From: an uncultured Latescibacterota bacterium
GTDB lineage: Bacteria; Latescibacterota; UBA2968
Direction of reading: 5' to 3'
Assembly (NCBI GenBank): GCA_951812755.1
Contig: OX638329.1
Span: 5,915,563-5,979,562, forward strand
Length of the DNA: 64,000 nt
The notes under the pieces were generated by a model, which saw only the letters and a program-made list of their open reading frames with translations, did not search any database and had not been told where the DNA came from. Shown piece by piece: positions 54,701-62,226 of this stretch (positions within the stretch are counted from its first letter, which is position 1; every line of letters starts with the position of its first letter). Both the position numbers and the translations under genes were made by a program.

Positions 54701-55200
54701 ATACCTTGGGAGTCGGCCTTGGGCCGTGGAGAGATCACAACCTGCTGCAGAATCCGTCCATCGACGTGTATAACAATCGCATTGTTCCCGCGCCCGACAC
54801 GCATTTCTCGGGTGCAAACGCGATTGCTGCTTTCAATGATGCCGGCGGGTCGAGCTACACGGGCGCGAAAGTGCCAGTGGAGAACTCGTACGGAGGAGCG
54901 GGCAGCCAGGACAGTCACTGGCGAGAATCCGTACTCGGCAACGAACTCATGACGCCCAGTACCGGCGGCGCTACTACATTCCCATTGAGCGCGATCACGA
55001 TCCAGTCGCTGGCCGATATAGGCTACCGCGTCGATGTCACTCAGGCCGACGCGTACACCCTGCCTTCGACTTCCTCTACCTCTACCGGCATAAGGGCGGC
55101 TGAAGGCCTTCCGATCAACTGTACCATCATAATGCATCCCGACGCCGGACCCGATGAGCCAGAGCCTATCATCCTGAATCTACAGCCAGCGGGTAACTGA
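46090..55200 (+). CDS. Giant exoprotein: cohesin/dockerin/cadherin/FN3, LRR and leishmanolysin-like protease
   Basis: 3036 aa. The same N-terminus as the previous gene to about residue 890. Then more cadherin/FN3 modules (to about 1475), SwmB-like domains (1480-1695, SGQRISLTYTPG), leucine-rich repeats (about 1737-2119, LSALEELYLYNNELSS repeated), a Calx-beta-like unit, cadherin, FN3 and Ig-like domains (2227-2635), and a metalloprotease end. HEIGHTLGVG (His2867) with met-turn GNELMTPSTGG and third ligand SHWRES matches leishmanolysin-type (M8-like) proteases. Signal peptide present; likely a cell-surface or secreted adhesin-protease. Domain boundaries are approximate. Confidence 0.88.
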   Translation: MSSSRVKIFPLALGTVSLLSLLLLLFPWSLSTQTSSFSISLDLDGSEGDQSIASLNVFSNRTIPIQIFATDIETASDLSLRFEFDPTQVAYEGFKRTNIVSGTSALKGKDFANIGITLSAGNASSGLIGTIHFRTTEAFSGTDIRLVRARLVRDEQVETVSVDLSITLRLAKPPSPDFDRDGTVGIPDFLLFVDAFGSRRDQEGYDPKYDLDVNGEIGIADFLLFVDNFGKVLNRTPVFTSEPPVTRSVDENTPPGQAIGDPISATDGDGDTLTYRLSGADADSFAIDPNTGQITTKGTYDFEQKSSYALIVIVSDGKGGNASLEVNIAIKDVEEATAAVPSNVMVEEDDSKLVVRWDAVADKEGKPPVTGYEVGYRERDAVDSEEWAGIQKVSSQLDSLIITGLLNGQAYLVSVRTLVEGGMSAWSSPVLGIPVIPAAGPVFPGGGGGGGTSPPPPPPTPPTPPPTPPTPPTPPTPPGPNQAPTFNDGVSTSRTVAENTAPNQNIQHPVSATDPDRDRLTYRLSGDDADSFTINASQLRTRPGITYDYEAVKNSYEVTITADDNRGGTATIDVTIYVSDANEPPQPPARPQVAPASSTSLTVTWTEPTNTGPDIYDYDIQYRTGSGSFIPHPHDNINTTTTITNLDVNTRYEVQVKAHNDEGESLWSSSGFGTTSTNQPPVFDEIAPTRSIAENTTGVQNIGNPISTTDPEGRTISYRLTGGDTDQFTIDTNNGQLRTQTGVDYNYEAKNRYSVTVEAADDQGGRATITVTIDITDDDSERPERPDKPTVTASTLNSLSIQWTEPQNTGPTINDYDVQYKESGGTFTDWPHNGRGTNTTITSLNANTQYEVLVLARSPEGDSQWSESVTVSTVANQAPTFNEGTSTTRSIAENTTGTHNIGNPLTATDREGGTLSYRLEGMDQAAFALDGAQLQTLSGETYDFEEKNRYEVIVRVEDGQGGSNTIEVTINLTDIREPPETPDPPSVIPASSTSLTVTWDEPTNTGPDINDYDVQYRQGDSGNFTAYAHNSADRTTTITDRTPGTSYQVQVKARNAEGTSDWSPSGTGSTSANELPVFTDGSSTTRSLAENTTGTHNIGDPISATDPEGTALTYSLEGQDKDAFTINTRNGQLRTNSGETYDYETQPSYSVDVKATDGHSGERTIPVFIDLTDVNEAPTFISDATFEAEENNQFAGLVDAEDVDSGDGITDYTISGGSDRDLLEISSGGTLTFKDAPNFENPTDRGKNNSYIVEVTVTGGTGGRALTTAQTITVTVTDENERPHFTSDDAFTVKENEQFVGRMVADDIDRDDSITGYEVTGGTDQNEFEITNTNELHFKDDPNFENPTDSGSNNEYIVEVTATGGTDTRARTVTQEITVTVENVDEPPGKPDVPTVSNETENSLTVSWDEPTNTGPDITNYHVQYRISGAFTDWPDTGPSRTRTITSLRSGSTYQIRVQAENDEGKGAWSNLGSGTTLTAPTVSSIAFTSTPPSGQNNTYKLKDVIDITVTFNEAVSVTGTPQIDLTIDKTVRQADYQSGSTTTQLLFQYTVTNTDNDTDGASINANGLKLNGGRIRRNNSAINADLVHSARNNQSSHKVDGIAPGLIIAEVKGDALALTYGEILDSNSRPATGDFVVTVDGTDRNVSSVAMSTSDVTLTLASAVTSGQRISLTYTPGTNPIRDRAHNPAVALTNLKVTNQTQDPTVNVCSRTTQVRDAIVEAAPVSTCGAVTADHLSAITVLDLYIENISALKANDFSGMTALEALDLSHNSLTTLPDNVFSGLTALEELYLDYNEFSTLDTGTFSGLTALKYLYLNGNELSSIDANIFSGLSSLQELYLNNQQSGHKLSSIDANIFSNLSALEELYLHNNELSSIDANIFSNLSALKRLDLDRNKLTTLPANIFSNLSALEELYLYNNELSSIDANIFSNLSALKRLDLDRNKLTTLPANIFSNLSALEELYLEENDLTSLNAIVFSGLTALKTLWLYGNDLQSTSLPTGVFSSLIALETLELSDNQLSSLPANLFSGLSSLQELYLNRQQTSHQLSSLDANTFSGLTALKTLWLDNNNLSSLPNGIFSGLTKLTTLKLSYNNLSSLDAGVFSGLTELTTLKLAGNTVDPLPITISLESVASGQFKAKAHTGAPFGMTLPLYMDNGTIDGGASSIEISQGSVESNTLTVSRTAGTTAAVTADIGILPDLPPTDDGYALVKSADLPLTVIDAEPGVDIYPTALTIPEGNSDTYTAVLTSKPTTNVTVTVTVPSGSDASVSPSPLTFTQDNWNTSQAVTVTTQTDTDNADDTVILSHAVSGGNYQSVTAENVTVTIAEVDVSTNNSPIFTSTNIFDVKENETEVGTVVATDTDARDYITGYEITSGAAQAQFSITSGGVLTFVTAPDYERPPTTSSNNRYVIVVTATSGTGSRERTRTQTITVVVDDADEPPGQPPAPILVLSGIRVPIIEVSQGRTPPTNTGPDITAYEIQYRVKNTGDFISYTPDPDPDWTQSDWVVRIWKLNRNTTYEVQVRAKNDEGESEWSPSADMTIPNASPIASNIDDVTIPVGGAVEIVYAGDALDDPDDFRLRYTASSSNTAAATVQVIGDALLIDPLSAGTATITVTATDPWGATASTTFNANIQTPTLSTLTLNISGNLFTLGFTDNFAANETRAYQIRIRQKTPIGPWATGCFIATNDEASPGTTTVTLEDLISDFFEPGTTYEADYGYLGTDCGDSVMGTRSATAEATTDGTPSFDIDFVFVGSISSKYRTAFETAAQRWERIIAGDIPNQPLSSSSRSRLNRLYPGTTAPEVVDDLRIYVEIVEIDGEGGTLGQAGPDVWRLPSSLPIASAIELDKDDLGSMSNAKLSAVILHEIGHTLGVGLGPWRDHNLLQNPSIDVYNNRIVPAPDTHFSGANAIAAFNDAGGSSYTGAKVPVENSYGGAGSQDSHWRESVLGNELMTPSTGGATTFPLSAITIQSLADIGYRVDVTQADAYTLPSTSSTSTGIRAAEGLPINCTIIMHPDAGPDEPEPIILNLQPAGN

Positions 55201-55234
55201 TGTTACGCACTGGCACACTATGGATTATACCAAT

Positions 55235-56017
55235 ATGAAACACCACATTAAAATATTCCCGATAGCACTCGGCACCGTCAGCTTGCTGAGCCTGATACTC
55301 TTATTTGCCCCGTGGTCTCTCTTTTCTCAAAATATTAGCCCCCCTTCCCCGGACTTCAATGGCAATGGGGTCGTGGATATCCCCGATTTTTTGTTATTTG
55401 TTAGCGCGTTTGGGACGCAAGAGGGCCAAGAACAGTATGAGTCACAATACGATCTGGATGGCAACGGCGAGATTGGGATACCCGATTTTCTGATCTTTGT
55501 CGATAACTTCGGCAAAGAGGTAAAACGTCTGCCGCCTACCTGCATGCCAAACTCAGGCCACCTGCACCCCAAAGTGACCTTGTCAGACAGAGCCGGGCAA
55601 TATCGACTAACGCTTATAGAGGTAGTCAATGGCACTGATGCCCGCACCGCACAGGGTACACTCACCCTGCGTCAGCAGCCATCTGGACTCGAATCGCTGG
55701 GTAATTCAGCAACGCCATTATACGGATTTACAGATGTGAATCTCCGCGCAGTTGGTGCTTATGAGGTCGGCGACCCCGATAGTGAAGACCCACAGGCACC
55801 GGGCGTTCTCGTGCTCGAAAGCGATCGCGATGGCACTCGCCGCATATTATTGCGCCTGGGCGCACACGCCAATCGGCGAGACGACATGCTCTTCGACGGA
55901 GCTTATACAGTATTGGAAGTGCGGGAAATTGTCGCCGACGGTTTTGCCGGCACCTGGCGCAGCGGCCTGCGATTATCGCGTATCGAAGGCTACTTTTGCG
56001 CGCGCAAGAAATTCTAA
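55235..56017 (+). CDS. Small dockerin-bearing exported protein (third paralogue)
   Basis: 260 aa; the start at ATG 55235 aligns with the paralogues (MKHHIKIFPIALGTVSLLSL), 55220 is the alternative. After the signal peptide comes the dockerin-like EF-hand pair (DFNGNGVVDIPDFLLF; DGNGEIGIPDFLIFVDNF), then about 170 residues of unknown domain with YRLTLIEVVNGTDARTA and RILLRLGAHANRRDD. It lacks cohesin and cadherin modules. It follows the giant gene by 34 nt. Confidence 0.78.
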   Translation: MKHHIKIFPIALGTVSLLSLILLFAPWSLFSQNISPPSPDFNGNGVVDIPDFLLFVSAFGTQEGQEQYESQYDLDGNGEIGIPDFLIFVDNFGKEVKRLPPTCMPNSGHLHPKVTLSDRAGQYRLTLIEVVNGTDARTAQGTLTLRQQPSGLESLGNSATPLYGFTDVNLRAVGAYEVGDPDSEDPQAPGVLVLESDRDGTRRILLRLGAHANRRDDMLFDGAYTVLEVREIVADGFAGTWRSGLRLSRIEGYFCARKKF

Positions 56018-56020
56018 TCA

Positions 56021-56138
56021 TCTCAGACGCGAGTTGATCGGTATGCGGCGTTGGAATCTTCGAGTCGGGATTCAAACAACTCACATCTCCGTATCCCCAG
56101 TCATCGGCCAACAAGTAAATAATATTTGGCTTGCGCAT
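56021..56138 (-). pseudogene. 5' fragment of a second sulfatase copy
   Basis: The minus frame MRKPNIIYLLADDWGYGDVS, CLNPDSKIPTPHTDQLASE equals residues 1-39 of the sulfatase at 37622-39019 with few nucleotide changes, including its GAAGGGAG site. It breaks off 4 nt after the stop of the small exoprotein gene. It marks the right edge of the exoprotein island. Confidence 0.9.
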
Positions 56139-56673
56139 AAAGCCAACTCCCTTCATAATAAAGATCGAATGTACGGATAACGGATGCCACGGCTTCTTCA
56201 TGACCATGAGCCGCGAAGAAGCTGATTGCAATAATGAAACCAAAAAACTTCCCAAAGAACAACGGGCAGGTCGCCCCCATCCCACAAGCATTGGACACGC
56301 CTATTCACCCGACGGATTAGATTGGACAATTGATGAAACCGGTGCCATCCTCACCGCCGAAGAAACATCTGGGGAACACCAGCGCATTCGCCATATTGGA
56401 TGTACGCGCATCGACAACACACACATCCTGGCGACCTATTCTTGTTTTGCCAACACCGATGCAACCTGTGAAAACATCTTCGCTGCCACATTACAAATCA
56501 ACGGCCAGGCGGTACGCCTTGTTCACAAACACGGCACAATTCTAACACCCCAGGGAGAATGGGAAAAGCGAAATGTGCGCGACCCCTTTCCCATATTTCA
56601 GGATAAAAAACTCTATCTCTATTACGCTGGTGGCGGAGAAAAAGGCATCGGACTGGCTATCAGCGCGTATTGA
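56131..56673 (+). pseudogene. GH43/GH32-like beta-propeller hydrolase, 3' remnant
   Basis: The open frame of 180 codons has no proper start; homology-like sequence begins about 56200. Blade motifs are IGHAYSPDGLDWTIDETG, RIRHIGCTRIDNTHILATYS, VRDPFPIFQDKKLYLYYAGG, GEKGIGLAISAY. A normal protein of this type is about 300-350 aa, so the N-terminal half has been lost, probably at the time of the sulfatase duplication. The stop is 20 nt before the next gene. Confidence 0.6.
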
Positions 56674-56693
56674 TTATATAACACGAGGTATTC

Positions 56694-58139
56694 ATGCCCA
56701 ACAAACCCAACATTCTCTGGATCTGCACCGACCAGCAGCGCTTTGACACCCTCGGCTGTTATGGCAACCCTTATGTTCACACCCCCAACCTGGACCGCCT
56801 CGCCGAACAAAGTGTCCTTTTTGAATACGCCTTCTCGCAAAGTCCCGTCTGCACACCCAGCCGATCCAGCTTTCTCACCGGACGTTACCCGCGCACCACG
56901 CGCTGCCGGCAAAACGGCCAATCCATACCCAGCGACGAAATCCCCGTCACCAAAATGCTCCACGACGCGGGATACGTATGCGGCCTATCCGGCAAACTCC
57001 ACATCTCGGTCTGCAACCCCAGTGCGTGTCACGGCACAGAACGCCGCATAGACGACGGCTATGACCAGTTCTTCTGGTCACACGACCCGGCCCCCAGATG
57101 GCCCACCAATGACTATCACCAGTGGTTGCGCGACAAGGGACTGAAGCGCGATGTCCAGCCCTTTCCCGATTCCCGATACGTACAGACACTCCCCTCTGAA
57201 GAACACAGCCAGACCACCTATTGCATCCAGCGCGCCATCACCTTCATCCGCCGATGCGCTGAAGAAAACATGCCCTGGACATTCTCCCTCAACCCCTTTG
57301 ACCCCCATCACGCCTTTGATCCCCCACGCGAAGACCTCGAACGCTACCGCGATATAATCGACGACATACCCCTGCCCAACTACGTCCGGGGCGAACTCGA
57401 CGACAAACCCTTATGGCAACGCATCGATCACAGCGGCTCCTACGGCGGCAAAGGCATGTATGCCTACGACCAGATGACCGACACCGATCACCGCTGGGTC
57501 ACTGCGGCGTACTGGGCCATGGTCGATGTAATAGACCGCCAGATCGGTCATTTGCTCGACTGCCTTGAAGAAACCGGACAGCGCGACAACACCTTCATCA
57601 TCTTCACCTCTGACCACGGCGAAATGCTCGGCGACCACGGCATCTACCTCAAAGGCCCCTTCTTCTACGAACCCGCTGTACGCGTCCCCCTCCTCATCTC
57701 GGGACCCGGCCTTCGCAACGACGGCTGGCGATCTTATGCACTCGTCGAACTCGTTGACCTCGCACCCACCATCCTCGAATGGGTCGGCCTCGACAGCCAT
57801 CCCGCCATGCAGGGCCGCACCCTCCAACCCCTCCTGAAAGGCGACGCGCCCCTCGACCAGCACCGCGACGACATCTACTGCGAATATTACAACGCCATGC
57901 CCGGCCATAAAAATCCGCCCGCCCACGCCACCATGGTACGCACCAACCGCCACAAACTCGTCGCCGCACACGGCACTGGCGGTGGCGAACTCTACGACCT
58001 CGAAACCGACCCCAATGAAACGCACAACCAGTGGAACAATCCCGACTACACCATCGTGCGCCTCGACCTCATGACCCGCCTTGCTGACCGCATGGCCTGG
58101 ACCGTTGATCCCCTGCCGCCGAGAGAAGCAGGATTTTAA
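56694..58139 (+). CDS. Sulfatase
   Basis: 481 aa, start after GAGG. NILWICTDQQRFDTLGCYGN (first metal site), SQSPVCTPSRSSFLTGRYP (CxPxR formylglycine), GKLHISVCNP, DNTFIIFTSDHGEMLGDHG (second metal site), LYDLETDPNETHN near the end. It resembles heparan/choline-type and iduronate-type sulfatases. No signal peptide. The same operon as GH2 (14 nt) fits de-sulfation then glycan cleavage. Requires FGE for maturation. Confidence 0.92.
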   Translation: MPNKPNILWICTDQQRFDTLGCYGNPYVHTPNLDRLAEQSVLFEYAFSQSPVCTPSRSSFLTGRYPRTTRCRQNGQSIPSDEIPVTKMLHDAGYVCGLSGKLHISVCNPSACHGTERRIDDGYDQFFWSHDPAPRWPTNDYHQWLRDKGLKRDVQPFPDSRYVQTLPSEEHSQTTYCIQRAITFIRRCAEENMPWTFSLNPFDPHHAFDPPREDLERYRDIIDDIPLPNYVRGELDDKPLWQRIDHSGSYGGKGMYAYDQMTDTDHRWVTAAYWAMVDVIDRQIGHLLDCLEETGQRDNTFIIFTSDHGEMLGDHGIYLKGPFFYEPAVRVPLLISGPGLRNDGWRSYALVELVDLAPTILEWVGLDSHPAMQGRTLQPLLKGDAPLDQHRDDIYCEYYNAMPGHKNPPAHATMVRTNRHKLVAAHGTGGGELYDLETDPNETHNQWNNPDYTIVRLDLMTRLADRMAWTVDPLPPREAGF

Positions 58140-58152
58140 GAAGGAGCATTTC

Positions 58153-59937
58153 ATGCCCGAAACACAACCGCGACCCGAACACCCTCGTCCGCAATTTCAG
58201 CGCACCACATGGTTGAACCTCAACGGCACCTATAACTTCGCCATTGACCCTGGAAAATCCGGCGAAGCCAAAGGCTGGCCCCAAAATCCCGCTGATTTAG
58301 ACCGCGCCATCACAGTCCCCTTCTGCCCGGAATCCAGCCTCTCAGGCATACAACACACGGACTTCATGCCCTCGGTCTGGTATCATCGAACCCTCGACAT
58401 CCCCGACGAATGGACGGGCAAGCGCGTACTCCTGCACTTCGGCGCGGTCGATTACCACTGCAAAGCCTGGGTCAATGGTCGTCTTATCGGACAGCATTAC
58501 GGCGGCAGTTCATCCTTCACTTATGACATCACAGACGCACTCACATCTAACGCAAACCACCTCGTCGTCTGCGCCAAAGACGACACGCGCTCTGGCGACC
58601 AGCCATCGGGCAAACAATGCCCCGACCTCTATTCCCGCGGCTGCCACTACACGCGCGTCACGGGAATATGGCAAACCGTCTGGCTCGAAGCCGTACCCGA
58701 GTCGCATATCGAAACTGTGCGCATCGTCCCCGACCTCGACAGCAGCCGCTTTGTACTCACCCCCACATTCAAAAACGCGCATCGCGGACACACCTTCCGC
58801 GCCGTCCTGCTCAACGGCAAAGAAGAAGTCGCGGTCTCCACCATGCCCGCCACGAGCGGCGCTGCCATGTCCTTGCGCATCAAAAACCCGCAACCCTGGT
58901 CGCCAGATAATCCCCATCTCTACGACCTCCGCTTTGAACTCTGCGATGGCGACACCACCATCGACACAGTCAACAGCTATGCCGGGCTGCGAAAATTTCA
59001 TATCGAAGGCCACAAATTCTACCTCAACAACACCCCCATCTTCCTGCGCCTCGTACTGGACCAGGGATTCTATCCCGACGGAATATGGACCGCCCCAACC
59101 GACGAAATGCTCAAAGCCGACATCGAAAAATCGCTCGCCGTAGGCTTCAACGGCGCGCGCCTCCACCAGAAAGTATTCGAAGAACGCTTTCACTACTGGG
59201 CTGACAAACTCGGCTATCTCACCTGGGGCGAATACTGCGACTGGGGCATGAACTTCGGATCCCCCCAATCAATACACAACCAGCAGCGCGAATGGAGAGA
59301 AATCGTCCTGCGCGACCTCAACCACCCCTCTATCCTCGCCTGGACCCCATACAACGAAACCCGGGGCGGCGCAACCAACCACTTTGAAGCGCACCGCCGG
59401 GCAGTACAGGAAACCTACGACCTCACCAGAGCACTCGACCCTTCTCGCCCCTGTCACGACACCAGTGGCTACGTACACGTCTGCACAGACATCTACACCG
59501 TACACGACTACGAACAGGACCCCGTCAAATTCAAAGCAACTTATGCTCCCGTATCCCCTGACGACTGGGAAAACACACCCATCCGCTTCCCCGAATTGAA
59601 TGTGCCCTATCAGGGACAACCTTACGTCGTCGATGAATACGGCGGCACCTGGTGGGACCCCAATGCCGTCGAAACAGAACAAGCCGCAGACCGCAAAAGC
59701 AGCTGGGGCTATGGCAAACGCCCCACCGACATCGAAGAAGTGTATCACCGCATCGAAAAACTCACAGCCATACTCCTCCACCACCCCAACATCGCGGGGT
59801 ATTGCTACACGCAACTCACCGACATCGAACAAGAACAAAACGGCATCTACACCTACGACCGCCAGGAAAAATTTGACGCAAAACGCCTGAAAAAATACTT
59901 CGGCGCCCCGGCGGCAATTGAACGAATAGACGAATAG
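58153..59937 (+). CDS. Glycoside hydrolase family 2 protein
   Basis: 594 aa from ATG 58153 after AAGGAG. GH2 domain order is sugar-binding (SVWYHRTLDIPDEWTGKRVL; AWVNGRLIGQHYGG), Ig-like and TIM barrel. Catalytic acid/base in HPSILAWTPYNETRGG (Glu), nucleophile in QPYVVDEYGGTWW (Glu). GH2 enzymes include beta-galactosidases, glucuronidases and mannosidases; specificity is not known here. It lacks a signal peptide. The C-terminal AAIERIDE runs into the GAATAGACGAA repeat, so the last residues may be repeat-derived. Confidence 0.9.
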   Translation: MPETQPRPEHPRPQFQRTTWLNLNGTYNFAIDPGKSGEAKGWPQNPADLDRAITVPFCPESSLSGIQHTDFMPSVWYHRTLDIPDEWTGKRVLLHFGAVDYHCKAWVNGRLIGQHYGGSSSFTYDITDALTSNANHLVVCAKDDTRSGDQPSGKQCPDLYSRGCHYTRVTGIWQTVWLEAVPESHIETVRIVPDLDSSRFVLTPTFKNAHRGHTFRAVLLNGKEEVAVSTMPATSGAAMSLRIKNPQPWSPDNPHLYDLRFELCDGDTTIDTVNSYAGLRKFHIEGHKFYLNNTPIFLRLVLDQGFYPDGIWTAPTDEMLKADIEKSLAVGFNGARLHQKVFEERFHYWADKLGYLTWGEYCDWGMNFGSPQSIHNQQREWREIVLRDLNHPSILAWTPYNETRGGATNHFEAHRRAVQETYDLTRALDPSRPCHDTSGYVHVCTDIYTVHDYEQDPVKFKATYAPVSPDDWENTPIRFPELNVPYQGQPYVVDEYGGTWWDPNAVETEQAADRKSSWGYGKRPTDIEEVYHRIEKLTAILLHHPNIAGYCYTQLTDIEQEQNGIYTYDRQEKFDAKRLKKYFGAPAAIERIDE

Positions 59938-60195
59938 ACGAATAGACGAATAGACGAATAGACGAACCCCGCCCAACCACCCAAAACCTCTGGATTACTG
60001 GCGTTGTGCTTCGCGTGGCGGCTAACACCATGCCGCAATGACGGCTTTGTAGATTCGCTGATTCGTTGATTCGCTGATTCGTTGATTCGTTGATTCGTTG
60101 ATTCGTTGATTCGCTGATTCGCTGATTCGTTGATTCGCTGATTCGCTGATTCGTTGATTCGCTGATTCGTTGATTCGTTGATTCGTTGATTCGCG
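59925..60195. repeat. GAATAGAC array, palindrome and GATTCG array
   Basis: GAATAGACGAATAGACGAAT (59925-59965), a variant of the palindrome family with an insert (CTCTGGATTACTGGCGTTGT ... CATGCCGCAATGACGG, 59993-60044), then about 15 units of GATTCG(C/T)TGATTCG(T/C)T (60052-60195) ending just before the next gene. Units are 9 nt (GATTCGTTG/GATTCGCTG). Confidence 0.93.
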
Positions 60196-60212
60196 CTTTT
60201 ACAGGAGACCCC

Positions 60213-62132
60213 ATGGACCCCCGATGGCAAAACCTCCCGCACACCAACACCGAATTTACACCCGCAACATATCCCGACCGCGAAACATGGGAACGAGAAA
60301 AGGCGAGACTCAAAAAGCAAATCCTCTTTGCCGCTGGACTCTGGCCAATGCCCGAAAAGCCCCCGCTCGACATCCACATCTACGACCGCATTGAACGAGA
60401 CGGGTACACCATCGAAAAAGCCTACTTCCAGAGCTTGCCCAACTTCTACGTGGGCGGCAGCCTCTTTCGTCCCCTCGATCCACAACCCAAAAGCCACCCC
60501 GGCATCTTAAGCCCACACGGGCATGCACAACTCGGCCGCCTGCAACACGGGGACACATCCTACCCGGGACGGGGCCTCACCTTTGCCCGAATGGGCTGCA
60601 CAGCCTTCATGTGGGACATGGTCGATTACAACGACAGCGCGCGACATCTCTCGGGCGCATACCAGGAAGAAACCTACGGTGTTGTACACCGCGCACCCTG
60701 GCCCCACAGACAGGACGACCGCATGCTCTGGAACATCGGCATCCTCGGTTTTCAACTCTGGAACAGCATCCGCGCACTCGACTTCCTCTGCGAACTCCCC
60801 GAAGTCGATACCAACCGCCTGGGCTGCACCGGCGAATCCGGTGGAGGAACCCAAACCTATAATCTCTATGCCGTTGACGACCGCTTGCACGTCGCCGCAC
60901 CCGTCTGCATGGTCTCCGCCTACATGCAAGGCGGCTGTGTCTGTGAAAACGCGCCCCTGTTGCGCATCGACACCAACAACGTCGATATCGGCGCCACCTT
61001 CGCGCCCAAACCCCTCATCCTCGTCAGTTCCTCACAGGACTGGACCCAACACACACCCGACGTTGAATACCCCGCCATCAAACGCATATACGACCTCTAC
61101 GACGCCGACGACCGCATCTCTCAAATTCAGATAGACGCGCCCCACGGCTACAACCTCGAAATGCGCGAAGCCGTGTACCGCTGGTTCGCCCGCTGGCTGG
61201 ACCTGCCCTTTGACGACAACTTTAGCGAACCGCCCTTTGAACTCGAAGAACACAAAGACATGCTCGCCTTTTTCGATGGCCTGCCCGACAGCGCAATCAC
61301 CCAACACGAAGACCTCATCCGCCAGTGCATCGCCGCATCCAAAACCGCACTGGAAACCCATCGCCCAAACACACCCGACGCACTCGCCAAAAATCGCCGC
61401 ACCCTGGGCGAAGCACTGCGCATAACCGTAGGCTACGACAACAGCACCGTCACTTATCAACACAACACTAAAGAAGACGGAACACTAATTGGCAACCGCC
61501 GCAATGTGCGCGTCCCCATCCGCACCTTCACACCCGAATCCCCCTCCGATACATCCACCCTCTTAATTCACCCACATGGTATAAACGCCCTGTACTCCCC
61601 CATCATCCATGCCCTCCTCGACAAAAGCCACACCGTCTATGCCATAGACCCCTTTGGCACGGGCCAAAACATCGGCGAAGAAAACCCCGAAGAACCGCGC
61701 GGAGACGGGAACTTCTTCAACACCTTTAACCGCACCGACGACGCCGAGCGCATATACGACATCGCACTCGCTCTGCGCCACATACCCGGTGGCCCAACAA
61801 ACATCGTCGGCTTTGGCAATGCCGGACTCTGGACCATAATCGCAGGTGCAATCTCAGAACGCCCCGATCTACAAATCGTCTCCGACATTAACGCATTCAA
61901 CACCACAACCGAGAACGACTACCTCAATCGCCTGCCCATCCCCGGCATACTCAAAGCGGGAGGCTTGCCCAATGCCGCCGCGCTCATCGCGCCAAATAAC
62001 TTGCTCTTACACAACACGGGCGATACCTTTGACACATCCTGGGCAGAAGCGGCCTATACACTTTATCCCGAAGCGATCCTCACCATACAAAACGACCGTC
62101 TAAAAAACGAGGACCTGATTGATTTTTTATAA
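60213..62132 (+). CDS. Acetyl-xylan-esterase-like alpha/beta hydrolase (two hydrolase domains)
   Basis: 639 aa from ATG 60213 after ACAGGAGA. The serine hydrolase site is GCTGESGGGTQTYNL (nucleophile elbow G-E-S-G-G), with Asp/His downstream (QIDAPHGYN). A second half (from about residue 430) has TLLIHPHGINALYS and VIHALLDKSHTVYAIDPFG, which looks like a second alpha/beta-hydrolase, possibly inactive. Family AXE1-like. No signal peptide visible. It probably takes acetyl groups from polysaccharides in the GH2/sulfatase cluster. Confidence 0.78.
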   Translation: MDPRWQNLPHTNTEFTPATYPDRETWEREKARLKKQILFAAGLWPMPEKPPLDIHIYDRIERDGYTIEKAYFQSLPNFYVGGSLFRPLDPQPKSHPGILSPHGHAQLGRLQHGDTSYPGRGLTFARMGCTAFMWDMVDYNDSARHLSGAYQEETYGVVHRAPWPHRQDDRMLWNIGILGFQLWNSIRALDFLCELPEVDTNRLGCTGESGGGTQTYNLYAVDDRLHVAAPVCMVSAYMQGGCVCENAPLLRIDTNNVDIGATFAPKPLILVSSSQDWTQHTPDVEYPAIKRIYDLYDADDRISQIQIDAPHGYNLEMREAVYRWFARWLDLPFDDNFSEPPFELEEHKDMLAFFDGLPDSAITQHEDLIRQCIAASKTALETHRPNTPDALAKNRRTLGEALRITVGYDNSTVTYQHNTKEDGTLIGNRRNVRVPIRTFTPESPSDTSTLLIHPHGINALYSPIIHALLDKSHTVYAIDPFGTGQNIGEENPEEPRGDGNFFNTFNRTDDAERIYDIALALRHIPGGPTNIVGFGNAGLWTIIAGAISERPDLQIVSDINAFNTTTENDYLNRLPIPGILKAGGLPNAAALIAPNNLLLHNTGDTFDTSWAEAAYTLYPEAILTIQNDRLKNEDLIDFL

Positions 62133-62135
62133 AAA

Positions 62136-62180
62136 AACCTTCTGGATCGCGGCTAAAATCATGCCGCGATGACGGCGCTA
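62136..62180. repeat. Dispersed palindromic repeat
   Basis: AAACCTTCTGGATCGCGGCT ... ATCATGCCGCGATGACGG, family copy, between two genes. Confidence 0.88.
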
Positions 62181-62226
62181 CAGCGACTGATCCTGACCGC
62201 TTAACATATAAAACAGGAAAACAACC

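Noticed and set aside
57411-58154. 247-aa ORF opposite the sulfatase
   Set aside because: Antisense to conserved sulfatase motifs.
60052-60195. Possible CRISPR array in the GATTCG string
   Set aside because: Units are 9 nt with no spacers.
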